DNA of 64,000 bases from Astragalus membranaceus (taxonomy: Eukaryota; Streptophyta; Magnoliopsida; Fabales; Fabaceae), in assembly GCA_039519185.1 (NCBI GenBank), contig JAZGSX010000010.1, forward strand, positions 1,922,001 through 1,986,000, in the 5' to 3' direction. A model generated the notes under the pieces. It worked only from the letters and a program-made list of their open reading frames with translations, was not told the DNA's origin and searched no databases. Positions 41,245 through 55,100 of the stretch are shown here, in pieces. A program made the translations under genes and the position numbers. The first letter of the stretch is position 1; every line of letters starts with the position of its first letter.

Positions 41245-43098
41245 AGTGTTTTGGTAATTTTAGTTGGTGATTGAAAGTGGGAAAAATTCTGTTTGGAAGC
41301 CCCTAGGCGCCTTGGGCGCCATATACATGTTGCTGGAAATCTCTGTTTGTGCCTTAGTCATGGGCGCCAGGCGCCCAGCAGTGTGCTGCGCCAGTTTTCC
41401 AAATTCTGTTGCCTGTGTTGCCATTCTGTGCCACTGTGTTGCTGTGTCTGTTGCCTGTGTTGCCATTCCGTGTCACTGTGCTGCCAGTTTTGGCGCTTGT
41501 TGCTTGAGTCATGGGCGCCAAGGGCCCCAATGTCTTGGTGATAGTTTTGTAAAAATTGTTTTCAGGTTTTCATATTCAGTTAAAATGGCTCATGAAAAAT
41601 GATTTTGGGCAACAAGGGAGTTGAGTTGCGTGTTTTCACTAGGTGCCTAGTGCATGGGCGCCAAAAATGATGTTCAGTTTTTGATGAAAATGTTATTGGG
41701 TTTTCATGTTCTGAGCATTTGGCTCGTGTAAAATTAATTTCGAAGAAAAATAAATTTTGTTGCATGTTGGTCTTAGGCGCCTAGTGCCTGGACGCCATGT
41801 TGCTGATGTTCCCTGGGCACGCCTATGCGCGTGTTGCCTCCTGGGCGCCAAGCGCCTGGGCGCCAAGCGCCTGTGCGCGCTGTTGCTCCTGGGCGCCCAG
41901 CGCCTATGCGCGTTGTTGCTTCCTGGGCGCCATGCGCCTGTGCGTGTTGCCTCTCCTGGGCGCCAAGCGCCCATGCGCCAAGCGCTGTGTTGCCCCTGGG
42001 CGCCCAGCGCCTGGGCGCCAGTTTCCAGGATGTCTAAATATTTTTCCTATTTTGTTTTTAATGTAACTTTTGACTCGGTTATCCAAATTTAACGGTTCAA
42101 AATGCGTTTCGAAGCTAATTTCAGTGTCTATTCAATGGTCTCAATTTTATGCAAAAATAAATTATTTTTACTGGTGTTTCTGGCTGATGGTGTTCAAGTG
42201 TCCAAATGGCTATTTTTACCCACTTTCCCTATGTCGTGTCAATGTTCTAAGTTGGTCTATTTGATTTGGTGTTGGTGTGAGTGGTGAGCTGAATTGGTGA
42301 GTGTGATGAGGTGAGATTGGTGAGCAGAGGCTTCGGCCTAATTTTAAGTTGGTGAGTTGATTAATGTACTATGGTGATATCATGAATTTAAAATGGTGAA
42401 TTAATTGGACTTGGTGTGTTGTGATGCATTTCCATAGCATCTCATGAAACATGTGCATTATTGGTGAGCAGAGGCTACGGCCTAATTTAATTTGGTGAGC
42501 AGAGGCTACGGCCTATTTGTATTTGGTGACGGATCCGACATGCATGTACCCGTGGAGTTTTGGGTTGCATTACATCCATAATCATATATTGTATAGTGCT
42601 GTTTGGAATTAGAATGCTGATTTGATTGTCCCCATTGTTGTGAATTGGTGTGCCTGGTTTCCTTTTCCTATGCAGTGCTTAATTCCCATATGTTATTAAT
42701 TATGAAAAGAGACTCACCCTACTGCTTTTATGTTGCTTCTTATGTCGGCAACGTGCAGGTAATGATGAGTGAAGGTTTCCTTTATGCCTTCGTCTGGTAG
42801 GAAGTTTCACGCTCTGATACGTAGCACCAGGGGGGGTGTCCTATGTTTATGCATTATTTTCTTAAAACTGCTAGATTTTGTTGGTGATGTATTGGTTTTA
42901 ATTTTAGAACTCTTTATTATTCCGCTGCTGGTGGTGATTGGATTTAGTTGATGCGAACTAAACTTTTCTTCTGGTGTTATGTATCTTGATTTTTTATGGA
43001 GTAAGTGTAGCACTCGTTTTAATTGTTTTAAAAAAAAAAAAAAAAAAAGAGACTCTGATTTTATTAAAAAGTGAGGTTATTAGAAAATGGGTGTTACA
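40542..43098 (+). mobile_element. Solo LTR K (Tekay family A/E), TSD CCGAG
   Basis: A complete 2557-bp LTR, TGTAACGCCCC to GGGTGTTACA, with CCGAG at 40537-40541 and 43099-43103. It is inserted in D's coding region and must be younger than D. It carries an expanded TA microsatellite (about 41204-41242), GGCGCC clusters (about 41305-41525 and 41775-42025), UNCG hairpins at 42328-42339 (TTCG), about 42472-42483 and about 42502-42513 (both TACG), and GCTCTGATAC at 42811-42820. Confidence 0.95.
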
Positions 43099-45492
43099 CC
43101 GAGGCTTTTCCTCACCCAAGGTTTCAGTACCCAATTCTTTTGATGGTGGATTTTCATCCAAAAGTTTTATGTAGAATTGGGTTTCCCCTGCTGCATTTGT
43201 ATTTGTGTTGCCTAAAAGGCAATCTTCCAGACTATCTTGTGAAGATGATGCTAAAAAGCAGTCTCGCACGCAATAGTCTACAATATCAATCCTGCAGCAC
43301 GAGTCTTTTACAGATGGACTCTTCATGAAGTTTGAAACTTCAAACTCAACTTTTTCATCCCCCACATTAAAAACCAACTTACCGTTTTTAACGTCAATTA
43401 TTGCCCCTGCAGTAGCTAAAAAAGGCCTCCCTAGAAGAATAGGAATTTGGGAGTCTTCTTCAATTTCCATTACAACAAAGTTCACCGGTATAAAAGTTTG
43501 CCCTACCTTGATAGGGATATCCTCTAAGATTCCAGTGGGGTATTTAACGGAACGATCTGCCAACTGTATTGTCATTTTTGTGGGTTTAAGTTCGCCTATC
43601 CCTAGTCTATTGCAAAGAGAAAGAGGCATCAAACTTACACTGGCTCCTAGATCGCACATCGCTCTGTTTATAGTTTCGCTTCCAATCACACAAGGTATGG
43701 AAAAACTACCTGGATCTTTGAGTTTTTGTGGCAGCTTGTTCTGGATAATTGCACTACATTCCTCTGTTAATGCAATTGTCTCATAGTCGTCTATTTTTCT
43801 TTTCTTGGACAAAATTTCTTTCAAAAATTTAGAATAAGACGGCATTTGAGACAATGCATCAGTGAAAGGAACGTTGATGTAAAGCTTTTTAAGCAAGTCG
43901 ACAAACCTTTTGAATTGCTCGTCAATTTTGCTTTTTGCAAATCTTTGGGGGAAAGGAATGGGTGGTTTGTATGGTGGAGGGGGGATGTGTGGTTCTTCTC
44001 TTTCTTTTTCTGGTTCTTTCCCTTTTTCTTTCTCTTCTAGCTCACCTGGTAAATTATGTTTTTCACTCACAGTTTTTTCTTGGTTTGCTCTTGGTTCCTC
44101 TATTTGGGCTTTTGGATTTTGTTCTGGTTGCCCAGCAAATACCCCTGAAGTCTTAGAGGATGAAGCTACCTGTGTTGCCACTTGTGTTATTTGATTTTCT
44201 AGCATTTTATTATGAGTGGTGATAGAGTCGACTTTTGATACTAATTTGATAAGTGTGTCATTCAAATAACCAGTTTGATTTTTGAATTCTTCATTTTGTT
44301 TTGTTTGAGATGACACAAATTTTTCCATCAAAAATTCCAAGTTCGACTTTTGTGGGTTGTTTTGTGGGTTGTTAAAAACCCTTTGATTTTGAAAGACAGG
44401 AGGTGGTTTAGGTGCTGGATTGGGTGGAGGATTTTTATAAGAAAAATTTGGATGATTCCTCCACCTAGGATTATAAGTATTTGAAAACGGATCTTCCTTT
44501 TGAGCATAGTTAATATGCTCGTTTCCAGCACTAGATGCCTCAAGCTGGCATTCAGCTCCAATATGGCCAACAACCCCACATAATTCACATGGTGGAGTAA
44601 TAGGAGAAGAACTTTGTGAGACGGCACTTACATTTAATTTTTCAAATTTTTGAAAAAGTGCGTCCACTTTTGAGGTAAGATGATCAACAACAGATATTTC
44701 ATACTTACCTGGCTCTTTTGATGTGGCTGGCTTATTCGTTATGGCTCGCTCACTTGTCCACTGACAATGGTTTTGAGCCATATCTTCAACGAGTGCATAA
44801 GCTTCGGTAAAATTTTTGTTCATTAAAGCTCCACCTGCAGCTGCATCAATAGTCATTCTTGTTGCATATTGTAATCCATTATAAAAAGTGTGAACAACAA
44901 GCCATTTCTCTAGTCCATGATGGGGGCATAGCCTTAACATTTCTTTGAAACGTTCCCAAGCATCATAAAGAGATTCCCCGTCGTTTTGAGAAAATCGAGT
45001 AATTTGATTTCTCATTTGAGCTGTCTTACTCGGGGGAAAGAATTTAGTAAGAAAAGCTTGTTTTAGCTGGTCCCAGTTGGTAATGGATTCCGAAGGCAAA
45101 GAATGTAGCCATGCTCTAGCTCTATCCCTTAATGAAAAAGGGAAGAGTTTTAGTCTTATGGCATCCGGAGGTACCCCGTTTAATTTGAGAGTTCCACAGT
45201 ATTCAAGAAAAATTGAAATATGAAGATTTGGGTCCTCCGTGGGAGAACCAGAAAATTGGTTTTGTTGTACCATCGAAAGCAGAGATGTTTTGAGTTCAAA
45301 ATTATTTGCTTCCACATTTGGATGTACAATGGCAGCCGATGGCTCTGCTGAAGGTGTTGCGTACTCTTTGAGAGCACGATTTTCATTAGCCGCCATTTGG
45401 TTATCGGGAATTTCTCTCCTCCTTCTATGTAAGAACCTTTCGATTTCGGGAATTTGTTGAACAGTTTCTCCGAAACTTCTGGTTCTTCGCAT
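43099..45492 (-). CDS. Athila Gag-protease of D, 3' end cut by LTR K
   Basis: Begins MRRTRSFGETVQQIPEIERF. Gag contains the typical FLEYCGTLKLNGVPPDAIRL segment near residue 125, a CCHC knuckle CELCGVVGHIGAEC near 300, a Pro/Lys/Glu-rich linker (about 480-540) and an aspartic protease with CDLGASVSLMP near 610 and ILLGRPFLATAGAIID. About 798 codons are open up to the LTR K junction at 43099. The original frame continues without shift into pol on the other side of K. Translation now would run into K and stop after about 35 unrelated residues. Gag and protease domains themselves look intact. Confidence 0.9.
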
Positions 45493-45582
45493 TCGAGGGA
45501 CAAGAGAAGAAAAAGTAAAAAAAATAAAGGAAATAAAATTTCAATCTAACCGGTTTCGAAAAATTTAATCAATATCACTGCC

Positions 45583-45600
45583 TCCCCGGCAACGGCGCCA
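45583..45600 (-). other. Primer binding site of D (tRNA-Asp type)
   Basis: Minus-strand TGGCGCCGTTGCCGGGGA lies a few bases inside the 5' LTR. This is the characteristic Athila/Tat site, known to match tRNA-Asp. Confidence 0.85.
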
Positions 45601-45606
45601 AAAACT

Positions 45607-47034
45607 TGATAGCCCCGCAAGTGCACGGGTTGTATCGCGTAATAAAAGAGTATCGGTCCACAGGGAGAGCCTAAGTGAATACCAATTTAATTTTTCAAAG
45701 TTTGATTAACTGAAAGGAAAGTGTTTTTAGAAAGAAGGAATGTTTTAGTAAAGTCTACTCACTCATGATCATTGTAGACAAAAGAGGAGAAAAGGAAATA
45801 AAAGAAGAAAACATAAAGTTAAATAGCGAGAAATAAAAGAAAGCGGTAAAGTGCAAAATTATAAATAGCATAATTATAAATGACAAGAAAGTAAATTGCT
45901 TGAAAAGAAAATTGCCAGTAATTTACTAGACTTGCCAGTAATTTACTTGACTTGCCAGTGATTTACTTGACTTGCCAGTGATTTACTTGACTTGGAAATT
46001 TAAAGGGCGAAAAAGTAAATAACAAGGAAAATCAAAGAGCGGAAAAGTAAAGAGCGAGAAAGTAAAGAGCGAGAATTTAAATAGCAATGAAAGTAAATGA
46101 CTTGGAAAGTAAAAGGGCGAAAAAGTAAATAGCAGGGAAAATAAAAGAGCGGAAAAGTAAAGAGCGAAAAGTAAAGAGCGAGAAAGTAAAGAGCGAGAAA
46201 TTAAAGGGCAATGAAAGTAAATGACTTGGAAAATAAATAGCAAGAATTTAAAGGGCAAGAAAGTAAATAAACAAGAATCATAAAAAGCATGAAGAGTAAA
46301 TTGAAGTCATGAATAATTAGAGAGCCTTTGTCATTGATTTTCTAACAAAATTCAAGCTTAGTTACAAGTGAGGATCAAGCCTCTATTTATAGGAAAATAT
46401 GAGGGGCAAAAAGGTCCAAAAGAGGAAAAAGTGGCAAATCAAGTTGGCCAAGGTAGTCATCAAAAAGCCATCCTCAAGTGGACAAAGCACATGAGCAAGT
46501 GGTCAAAGCACATGGTCATCAACAAGTGGGCAAAAATATCCATCAACAAGTGGGCAAGGCAAATTCGACTGATGCAGCAGAATTCTGGGAGATGCAGTCG
46601 AATTCTGACCTGCTGAGACAGATGCTGTCGAATTCTGGCCTGCTGAGACAGATGCTGTCGAATTCTGGCCTGCTGAGACAGATGCTGTCGAATTCTGGAA
46701 GACAGATGCAGTCGAATTCTGACAGATGCTGTCAAATTCTGGCCTGCTGAGACAGATGCTGTCGAATTCTAGCCTGCTGAGACAGATGTTGTCGAATTCT
46801 GAGAGATCTAGTCGAATTCTGGGAGATGCAGTCGAATTCTGGGAGATGCAGTCGAATTCTGGGAGATCCAGTCGAATTCTGACCTGCTGAGACTTAAGCA
46901 GCCCAAATTGCTTCAAAATAAAACCTGAAGATAAAAAGTAAACATTTGCAGTAAAATAGAACAAAAATATAATTAAAATACTAAAAAGACTTAATAAAAT
47001 AACTATTAAAAAGACTCTAAAAATAGACTTATCA
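45607..47034 (-). repeat. 5' LTR of D
   Basis: Partner of 35197-36624, same length, about 99 percent identical by eye. The minus-strand TATAAATAG box lies at about 46382-46391 and the 30-bp repeats at about 46570-46885. Confidence 0.93.
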
Positions 47035-47039
47035 CACAT

Positions 47040-49579
47040 TGAAAAATGTGACAGAAAAGTCATCTGTGAAACTTCCTGACTCGCCCTTGGGATTTCGAGA
47101 TAGAACTTTTCAAAAAGATGGAATGAGGATTTACCAGAAACGTTTATCTTAAACGTAGAAATAAACCGTGGGAACATCAATTAATTTCGAAAGTAATGAA
47201 AATCATATCAGTTGTTCTCAAAACAACTATCAGATAGAACGCAAAATCCTTCTTCCCTTATTGTAACTTTCCTCACAATATATTCATCTACGACGCACCC
47301 AATCCCTTTCCGAATTAGCCAGTAGCGTTGAGTTTCCCCTCAACCTTAGCATGCCTTCTATGATTTTCCTCAATCAGATCCTATTAGCCTCTTGATTCGT
47401 TCCCAAAATTAACTTTAGCATGCGGGTTTTCACAAAAATGATTTTTCAAAACTACACGCCGCACACCAAGCTTCACTTCGAAAATTCCAGTCACTTGCAA
47501 GCAGATCCATCAATTAATCCTTTGATGGTTATTCGCAACGTGAAAACAGTCAGCAGTTACCTCACTTACAAATTCGTATTCACGTTCGCCTTGTCAAACG
47601 GAATCTCGTAAGACAATCTTATTGTTAACCTTCACCAAGGAGAGGTTAACAAACTAACACCTTGCCACCAAAGTGGAAACTTATGGATGTACTCCAACTT
47701 AGATCTAAAAGACTCTAACAAATCCATTTCTTGCATCATTAACTCTGCCATGTAAATGGATCCCCTACTCAGCGCATCCGTTACAACATTGGCCTCTCTT
47801 GAATGCTAATTCAACACGAGTTTATAATCCTTCAGGAATTCAACCCATCCCCTTTTCCTGTTATTCAATTCTTTCTGATCAAACAGATACTTTAAACTCT
47901 TGTGACCACTAAAGACATCAAAACGAGACCCTTACAGGTAACGTCTCCAAATCTTCAGTGCATACACAATAGCTGCCAATTCCAAATCATGAGTTGGATA
48001 ATTCTCCTCATCAATCTTCAATTGCCTGAACGCATGAGCTACCTCTTGTTGATTCTGCACAAGAACACATCCTAAACCCTTCCCAGAAGCATCGCTGTAA
48101 ATTTGGAATTGCAAAGACGGATCTGGAAGAATATGGATTGGAGCAGAAGTCAACCGAACCTTCAAATCTTCAAAACATTCTTCACAATCGGCATCCCGCG
48201 TAAAAGGTTGACCCTTACGAGTTAACCGAGTAAGTGGAAGAACCAATTGTGAGAATCCTTCGATAAACTTCCTGTAGTAACCGGCTATACTTAGAAAACT
48301 TCTGATTTCAGTGGCTGACGTTGGTCGTTCCCAATTCAACACCGCTTCCACCTTACTAGGATCCACCGCAACTCCCGATTGGGAGATCACGCGTTCCAAA
48401 AACTTCACTTCCGGCATCCAGAAGTCACTCTTCGACGGCTTGGCATACAATTTCTTCTCTCGGAGTACGTTCAGAATAATGCGGAGATGTTGGGCATGCT
48501 CCCCAATAGTCTTAGAGTACACCAAGATATCATCAATGAAAACTACAACAAACTGATCCAGGTAAGGGTGGAAAACCCTGTTCATGTAATCCACGAATAC
48601 CGCTGGAGCATTAGTCAAACCGAAGGGCATCACTACGAACTCGTAATGTCCATACCAAGTACGGAAGGCTGTCTTCGGAATACCTAAGACTCTAACTAAT
48701 AATTGATGATAACCTGACCTCAGATCAATTTTTGAAAACACCACGGCACCCCGAAGCTGGTCAAGCAATTCATCTATCCTTGGCAAGGGATATTTATTCT
48801 TGATCGTCACTTTGTTAAGTTGTCGATAACCGATGTACAATCTCATGTTACTATCTTTCCTTTTGACTAATCACACCAGAGCACTCCTTAGAGAAGCACT
48901 CGGTCGAATTAATTTCTTTAACATCGACTCTTCAAGTTGAGACTCCAATTCCTTTAATTCTAAAGAAACATTCTATAAGAAACAATAGATATTAATCCCG
49001 TGCCAGGAACCAATTCTACGGTAAACTCTACCTTTCGCTCTGGAGGTTCAGAAGAAACTTCATCGTGAAAACATCCAGGAAGTCATTCACAACCTAAATG
49101 TTCGCCAAATCTAAACTAGTTTCAGTGGATGTAGATAACATACTAACATGTGCTTCCGCACCTTGGAATGAAGATTGACCGTCTAGGGTGAACTAGGTAA
49201 CCGCTTCAGAATTTGTCCCAGACAATTCAACTGATTCTGAAGTGAAGCTGTTAGTGATTAACACAGTCGATGGCAACATGATTTGCAGTCATCCAATTCA
49301 TACCCAAAATGGTGTTCACACTTCTCGTAGGCAAACAATAAATTCTTCAACAAAATTTCTGCCTCCTACGACAAGTAGACAATTCTATACAAAGATTAGG
49401 TCTGGACACGATCCTTAGCAGCAGTTAAGATGGTTATTAACTCGGACAGCGAAGATAAGGTTAATCCCAACCGATCTACTCACGATTGAGCTATTATACA
49501 ATGGGTTGCACCCGAATCGTGTAATATACTAACGGAGTTATTGGAAACTGATCTCATACTCCTCAGTAGATTGTCTGCA
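47040..49579 (-). pseudogene. Decayed pol of element C (protease, RT, RNase H)
   Basis: On the minus strand a protease trace with HDSGATH lies at about 49505-49530. RT and RNase H are readable from about 48900 to 47660: YRQLNKVTIKNKYPLP, VVFIDDILVYSK, YSDASGKGLGCV, then past stops to HKSLKYLFD and DALSR. A 304-codon window (48846-47932) is still open. Stops occur just upstream of 48846 and just below 47932. Integrase sequence expected at 47040-47650 is not recognisable. The chromovirus-type RT motifs resemble Tekay-like elements, but the copy is much older than A, B or E. It is interrupted by D on the left and E on the right. Confidence 0.8.
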
Positions 49580-49584
49580 GTCGT

Positions 49585-52167
49585 TGTAACACCCCTTCTC
49601 TAATAACTTTACTTTTAATAAAATCAGAGTCTTTTTTTTTTTTGAAAACAATTAAAGTGAGTGCTACACTTATTCCATAAAAATCAAGATACATAACACC
49701 ATAAGGAAAAGGTTTAGCTCGCATCAACTAAATCCAATCACCATCAGCAGCGGAATAATAATCAATTCAAAATTAAAACCAATACATCACCAACAAAGTC
49801 TAGCAGTTTTAAGAAAATAAAGCATAAACCTAAGACACCCCCCCCTGGTGCTACGTATCAGAGCGTGACACTTCCTACCAGACGAAGGCATACAGGAAAC
49901 CTTCACTCATCATTACCTGCACGTTGCCGACATAAGAAGCAACATAAAGGCAGTAGGGTGAGTCTCTTTTCATAATTAATAACATATGAAAATTAAGCAA
50001 TGCATAGGAAAAAGGAAGTCAGGCACACCAATTCACAATAATGGAACAATCGCATCAATATTTTATTTCCAAACAGCACCACACAATATATGATTTATGC
50101 ATGTAATGCAACCCAAACTCCACGGGTACATGCATGTCGGATCCGTCACCAATACAAATAGGCCGTAGCCTCTGCTCACCAAATCAAAATTAGGCCGTAG
50201 CCTCTGCTCACCAATAATGCATATGTCCATGAGATGCTATGGGAAATGCATTACAACACACCAAGTCCAAGCAATTCATCATTTAAAATTCATGATCTCA
50301 CCATTGTATATAAATCAGCTCACCACATTAAAATTAGGCCGTAGCCTCTGCTCACCAATCTCACCCTATCACACTCACCAATTCATTTCACCACTCACAC
50401 CAACACCAATTCAAATAGACCAGCTTAGGACATTGACACAACATAGAGAAAGTGGGTAAAAATAGCCATTTGGACACTTGAACACCATCAGCCAGAAACA
50501 CCAGTGAAAATAAATTATTTTTGCATAAGATTGAGACTATTGGATAGGCACTGAAAATAGCTTCAAAACGCATTTTGAACCGTTGGATTTGGATAACCGA
50601 GTCAAAAGTTATGTTAAAAACAGTTTAGGAAAAATGTTAGACATTCTGGAAACAGGCGCATGGGCGCTGGGCGCCCAGGGGCAACACAGCGCTTGGCGCA
50701 TGGGCGCTTGGCGCCCAGGAGAAGCAACACGCAACAGCGCACAGGCGCATAGGCGCTTGGCGCCCAGGAGCAACACGCGCAACAGCGCACAGGCGCTAGG
50801 CGCCCAGGGGAACAAGCGCGCAACAGCGCACAGGCGCTAGGCGCCCAAGAGGCAACACGCGCACATAGGCGCTGGCGCCCAGAAGCAACATCCAGGGAAC
50901 AGCAGCAACATGGCGCCCAAGCACTAGGCGCCTAAGGCCAACATGCTACACAACTCATTTTGCTTCGAAATTCATTTTACACGAGCCAAATGCTCAGGAC
51001 ATGATAAATCAATAAAAATTTTCTCAAAAACTGAACTTTAATTTTGGCGCCCATGCACTAGGCACCTATTGAAATTTCGCAACTCAACTCCTTTCTTGAC
51101 CAAAATCAGTTTTCATGAGCCATTTTACCCAAGTATAAAAACCTGAAAACAATTTTCACAAAACTATCACCAGAACTTTGGGGCCCTTGGCGCCCATGAC
51201 TCAAGCAACAAGTGCCAAAACTGGCAGCACAGGGAACACAGTAGGCAACACAGGCAACAGGGACAGCAACACAGGCAACAGGGACAGCAACACAGGCAAC
51301 ACAGTGACACAGAATTTTGGAAAACTGGCGCAGCACACTGCTGGGCACTTGGCGCCCATGACCATGGCGCAAAACAGAATTTTCAGCAACAATCCATAGG
51401 GCGCCTAAGGCGCCTAGGGGCATCCAAACAGAAATTTTTCCACTTTAAATTACCAATTAAAATTTACCAACACTCCTATATATAAATATAATCAAAATGT
51501 CACCATAATTTCCCAATTTCACCACATAATCACCAAACAATCATACACTCAAACAATTGGCCTACAATTCGCATATTGCCCCAATTCCAACATCAATCAT
51601 AGAATTCTCAACATGTTAATTCAATAATAACATCACAATACTATAATTTCTCAACAACAACACAATTCAATCATGGAAACTAACCTAGGACCCTAACCCT
51701 AAGCAATTCCCAATTCGCATAAGTATTAAGAACAAAAAGAGGACCCCCTAACCTTGTGAAATTCGAATTGATAGCCAAGCTTCAAGGGAAGAATGCGAAT
51801 CACAATTGAGCCTCCTCTCCTTCTCTTTGAGCTTCGCCCCTCTCCTCTACTTCTCCTCTTCTATTCGCACTTTTCTCTTCTCACTTCTCCTCTCTTTTAC
51901 GTTACTTTCTTTCTTTTCACAAATGAGACAAAAATGCCACTAAGTCACAAGACCCATAGTGAGTCGAATCCTATGACCATCCCATGGGTCATGGGCTCAC
52001 TTGTGGGTCATGGGCTCCGTGCACCATCAATTTCGAGACAACACCTCCTAATAATTTAAAATTAAATAAATACATTAAACCTTGAATTATTTAATTAAAT
52101 TAAATAATTATTGTAAGCCTTAAATAATTTAATTAAATAAATAATTAAATTATTTTGGGGCGTTACA
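49585..52167 (-). repeat. 3' LTR of E (2583 bp)
   Basis: Minus-strand TGTAACGCCCC to GGGTGTTACA. Three AGGC-TACG-GCCT hairpins (minus) at about 50159-50170, 50193-50204 and 50337-50348; PBS-complementary GCTCTGATAC (minus) at 49855-49864; GGCGCC cluster about 50650-50940 and 51180-51415; TATA-like TATATTTATATATAGG (minus) about 51476-51491. Confidence 0.95.
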
Positions 52168-52179
52168 ACTCTCCCCCAC
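52168..52179 (-). other. Polypurine tract of E
   Basis: Minus-strand GTGGGGGAGAGT lies between the polyprotein stop codon and the 3' LTR. Confidence 0.85.
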
Positions 52180-55100
52180 TTAGAATATTTCGTCCTCGAA
52201 ATTACCTGAATCAAACAACTCCGGATATGCTTCCCGCATCTTGCTCTCCAGCTCCCAAGTCATACTCTCACCAGCAGCTCCCAACCACACCACCTTCACC
52301 AACGGAATCTCCTTCCCTCTCAGAATCTTTACTTCTCTATCTTCAATCCGCACAGGCATAGTCTCAACCGTGAGATTATCCCGTACCTCTACTTCGTCCA
52401 TCTGAATTACATGAGACGGGTCCGGAACATACTTTCGAAGTTGCGACACGTGAAACACGTCATGCAAATTCGAAAGATTAGGCGGCAAAGCCACCCTATA
52501 GGCAACACTTCCCACCCTCTCCGTAATCTGATACGGACCAATGAAACGGGGAGTTAACTTCTTAGATTTCAAGGCACGCCCAACACCAGTCACCGGAGTG
52601 ACTCTCAGAAACACATGATCACCGGCCTGAAACTCTAAATCCTTCCTTCTCTTATCATGATAGCTCTTTTGTCGACTCTGCGACGCTTTCATCTTCTCAC
52701 GGATTAATTTTACCTTCTCAGTTGTTTCTCGCACAATCTCAGGCCCCAACACTGCACTCTCCCCAGATTCATACCAACACAACGGAGTCCTACATCTCCG
52801 ACCATACAATGCCTCAAACGGTGCCATACCAATACTAGAGTGAAAACTGTTGTTATAGGTGAATTCTATCAACGAAAGATGAGAATCCCATGAACCTCCC
52901 TGCTCAAGAACACATGCCCTCAACAAGTCCTCTAACGACTGAATAGTCCTCTCCGTCTGACCATCTGTCTGCGGATGATAAGCGGAGCTCAACCTCAACT
53001 TAGAACCCAATGCTTCCTGCAAACTCTTCCAAAATTCAGAGGTGAATCTTGGATCTCTATCAGACACAATACTAAGCGGAACGCCATGCAACTTCACAAT
53101 AGTCTTGATGTAGATTTCTGCCAACTTTGGAACTGAATAAGTCATATTAATTGGTAAGAAATGAGCAGACTTAGACAACCTGTCTACAATCACCCATATA
53201 GCATCAAACCCTCTCACTGTATTTGGCAACCCAGTTACAAAATCCATGGAAATGCTATCCCATTTCCATTCCGGAATCTCCAATGGTTGCATCAACCCCG
53301 CAGGCTTCTGATGCTCAACCTTAGACTTCTGACAAGTCAGACAAGAATACACAAACTGTGCCACATCCTTCTTCATACCAGGCCACCAGAACAGTTTCTT
53401 CAAATCTTGGTACATTTTTGTAGCCCCGGGATGAATACTCAACTTGCTTCTATGGCTCTCCTCAAGAATCATTCTCTTCATCTCAGCATCGTCAGGAATG
53501 CAGATCCTATCTCTGAATCTCAATACACCTTGGGAATCTAACTTGAAATCTCCACCCACATCTTGATCATTCACAACCAACAGGTCTACCAACTTTACAT
53601 CTGACTTTTGTGCTTCTCGGACACTAACCAAAAATTCATTTCCAATCTTCAACATCCCCAATCTGACACTCTGCGGTGTCACTTCACAAACCAGACTCAT
53701 GTCTCGAAACTGCTCAATCAATTCTAACTCTTTCACCATCATAGCCGACATATGCAAACTCTTCCGACTTAAAGCATCAGCCACGACATTAGCTTTGCCG
53801 GGGTGATAGTTCAAGCCGAAATCATAATCCTTCAGCAATTCTAACCAACGTCTCTGTCTCATATTTAGCTCCTTCTGATCAAACAAGTATTTCAGACTCT
53901 TATGGTCGCTAAACACTTCAAATCTGGTACCATACAGATAATGCCTCCAAATTTTCAGCACAAACACAATTGCAGCTAGCTCCAAATCATGAGTAGGGTA
54001 GTTCTTCTCATGGGTCCTCAACTGTCTGGACGCATAAGCTACTACCTTACCCTCTTGCATCAATACACCTCCCAAACCCATCTTGGAAGCATCGCAATAT
54101 ACTACAAACGGTCGATCAGGAACAGGCAAAGTCAAAACGGGCGACGTGGTCAACCTCTTCTTCAACTCATTGAAGCTCTCCTCACAGCGTGCATCCCACA
54201 CAAAAGCTTTTCCCTTACACGTCAATTGAGTCAACGGAAGTGCCAACTTCGAGAAACCTTCAATGAATCTCCTATAATACCCAGCTAATCCCAAGAAGCT
54301 TCTGATTTCTGTAACTGACTTCGGGCTCTCCCATTGAGACACAGCATCAACCTTGGCTGGGTCCACAGCTATACCATTACCAGAGATAATATGACCAAGG
54401 AAACCTACTTCATTCAGCCAGAACTCACACTTAGACAATTTTGCATACAATTTCTTTCCTTTCAGCACTTCTAGCACTAACCTCAAATGTTCTGCATGCT
54501 CCTCTTCAGTCTTAGAATACACCAGAATGTCGTCAATAAACACAACGACAAACCGATCCAAGTAACTATGGAAGGTACGATTCATGTACTCCATAAACAC
54601 ACCCGGCGCATTAGTAACACCAAACGGCATAACAGAATACTCATAGTGCCCATATCTCGTTCTGAAAGCGGTTTTCTGAATGTCTTCATCCTTCACCTTG
54701 ATCTGGTGATAACCCGACCTCAAATCGATTTTACTAAACACCTTAGCACCTACCAACTGGTCCATCAGATCATCAATTCTGGGAAGCGGATACCTGTTCT
54801 TTATTGTCACTTTGTTCAATTGCCTATAATCGACACAAAGTCTCATGCTCCCGTCCTTCTTTTTCACTAACAATACCGGAGCACCCCACGGTGACACACT
54901 TGGCCTTACAAATTTCTTCTCAAGCAGATCTTCTAATTGCTTTTTCAATTCAGACAACTCTGAGGCTGACATTCGGTACGGTGCCATAGACACAGGCCTA
55001 GTACCAGGTATAAGGTCAATGGCAAACTCAACCTCCCTCTCTGGCGGAACACTTGGAATTTCATCTGGGAACACCTCAGGGAACTCACACACTACTTGAA

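Larger units (their letters stand above)
35197..47034 (-). mobile_element. Element D: Athila-type Ty3/Gypsy, TSD CACAT, split by solo LTR K
   Basis: LTRs of equal length (1428 bp) at 35197-36624 (3') and 45607-47034 (5'), with exact CACAT duplications at 35192-35196 and 47035-47039. The primer site is tRNA-Asp-type and the polypurine tract is beside the 3' LTR. Gag-protease and RT-RNase H-integrase of Athila type are read on the minus strand. By eye about 16 differences separate the LTRs (roughly 1 percent), so the insertion is fairly young. It lies in element C and contains LTR K. The usual place of an env-like frame (36636-37624) has none. Confidence 0.93.

Noticed and set aside
46503..47180. 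225-codon minus-strand frame in the D 5' LTR
   Set aside because: It runs through the 30-bp repeats and across the LTR edge into element C; not a gene.
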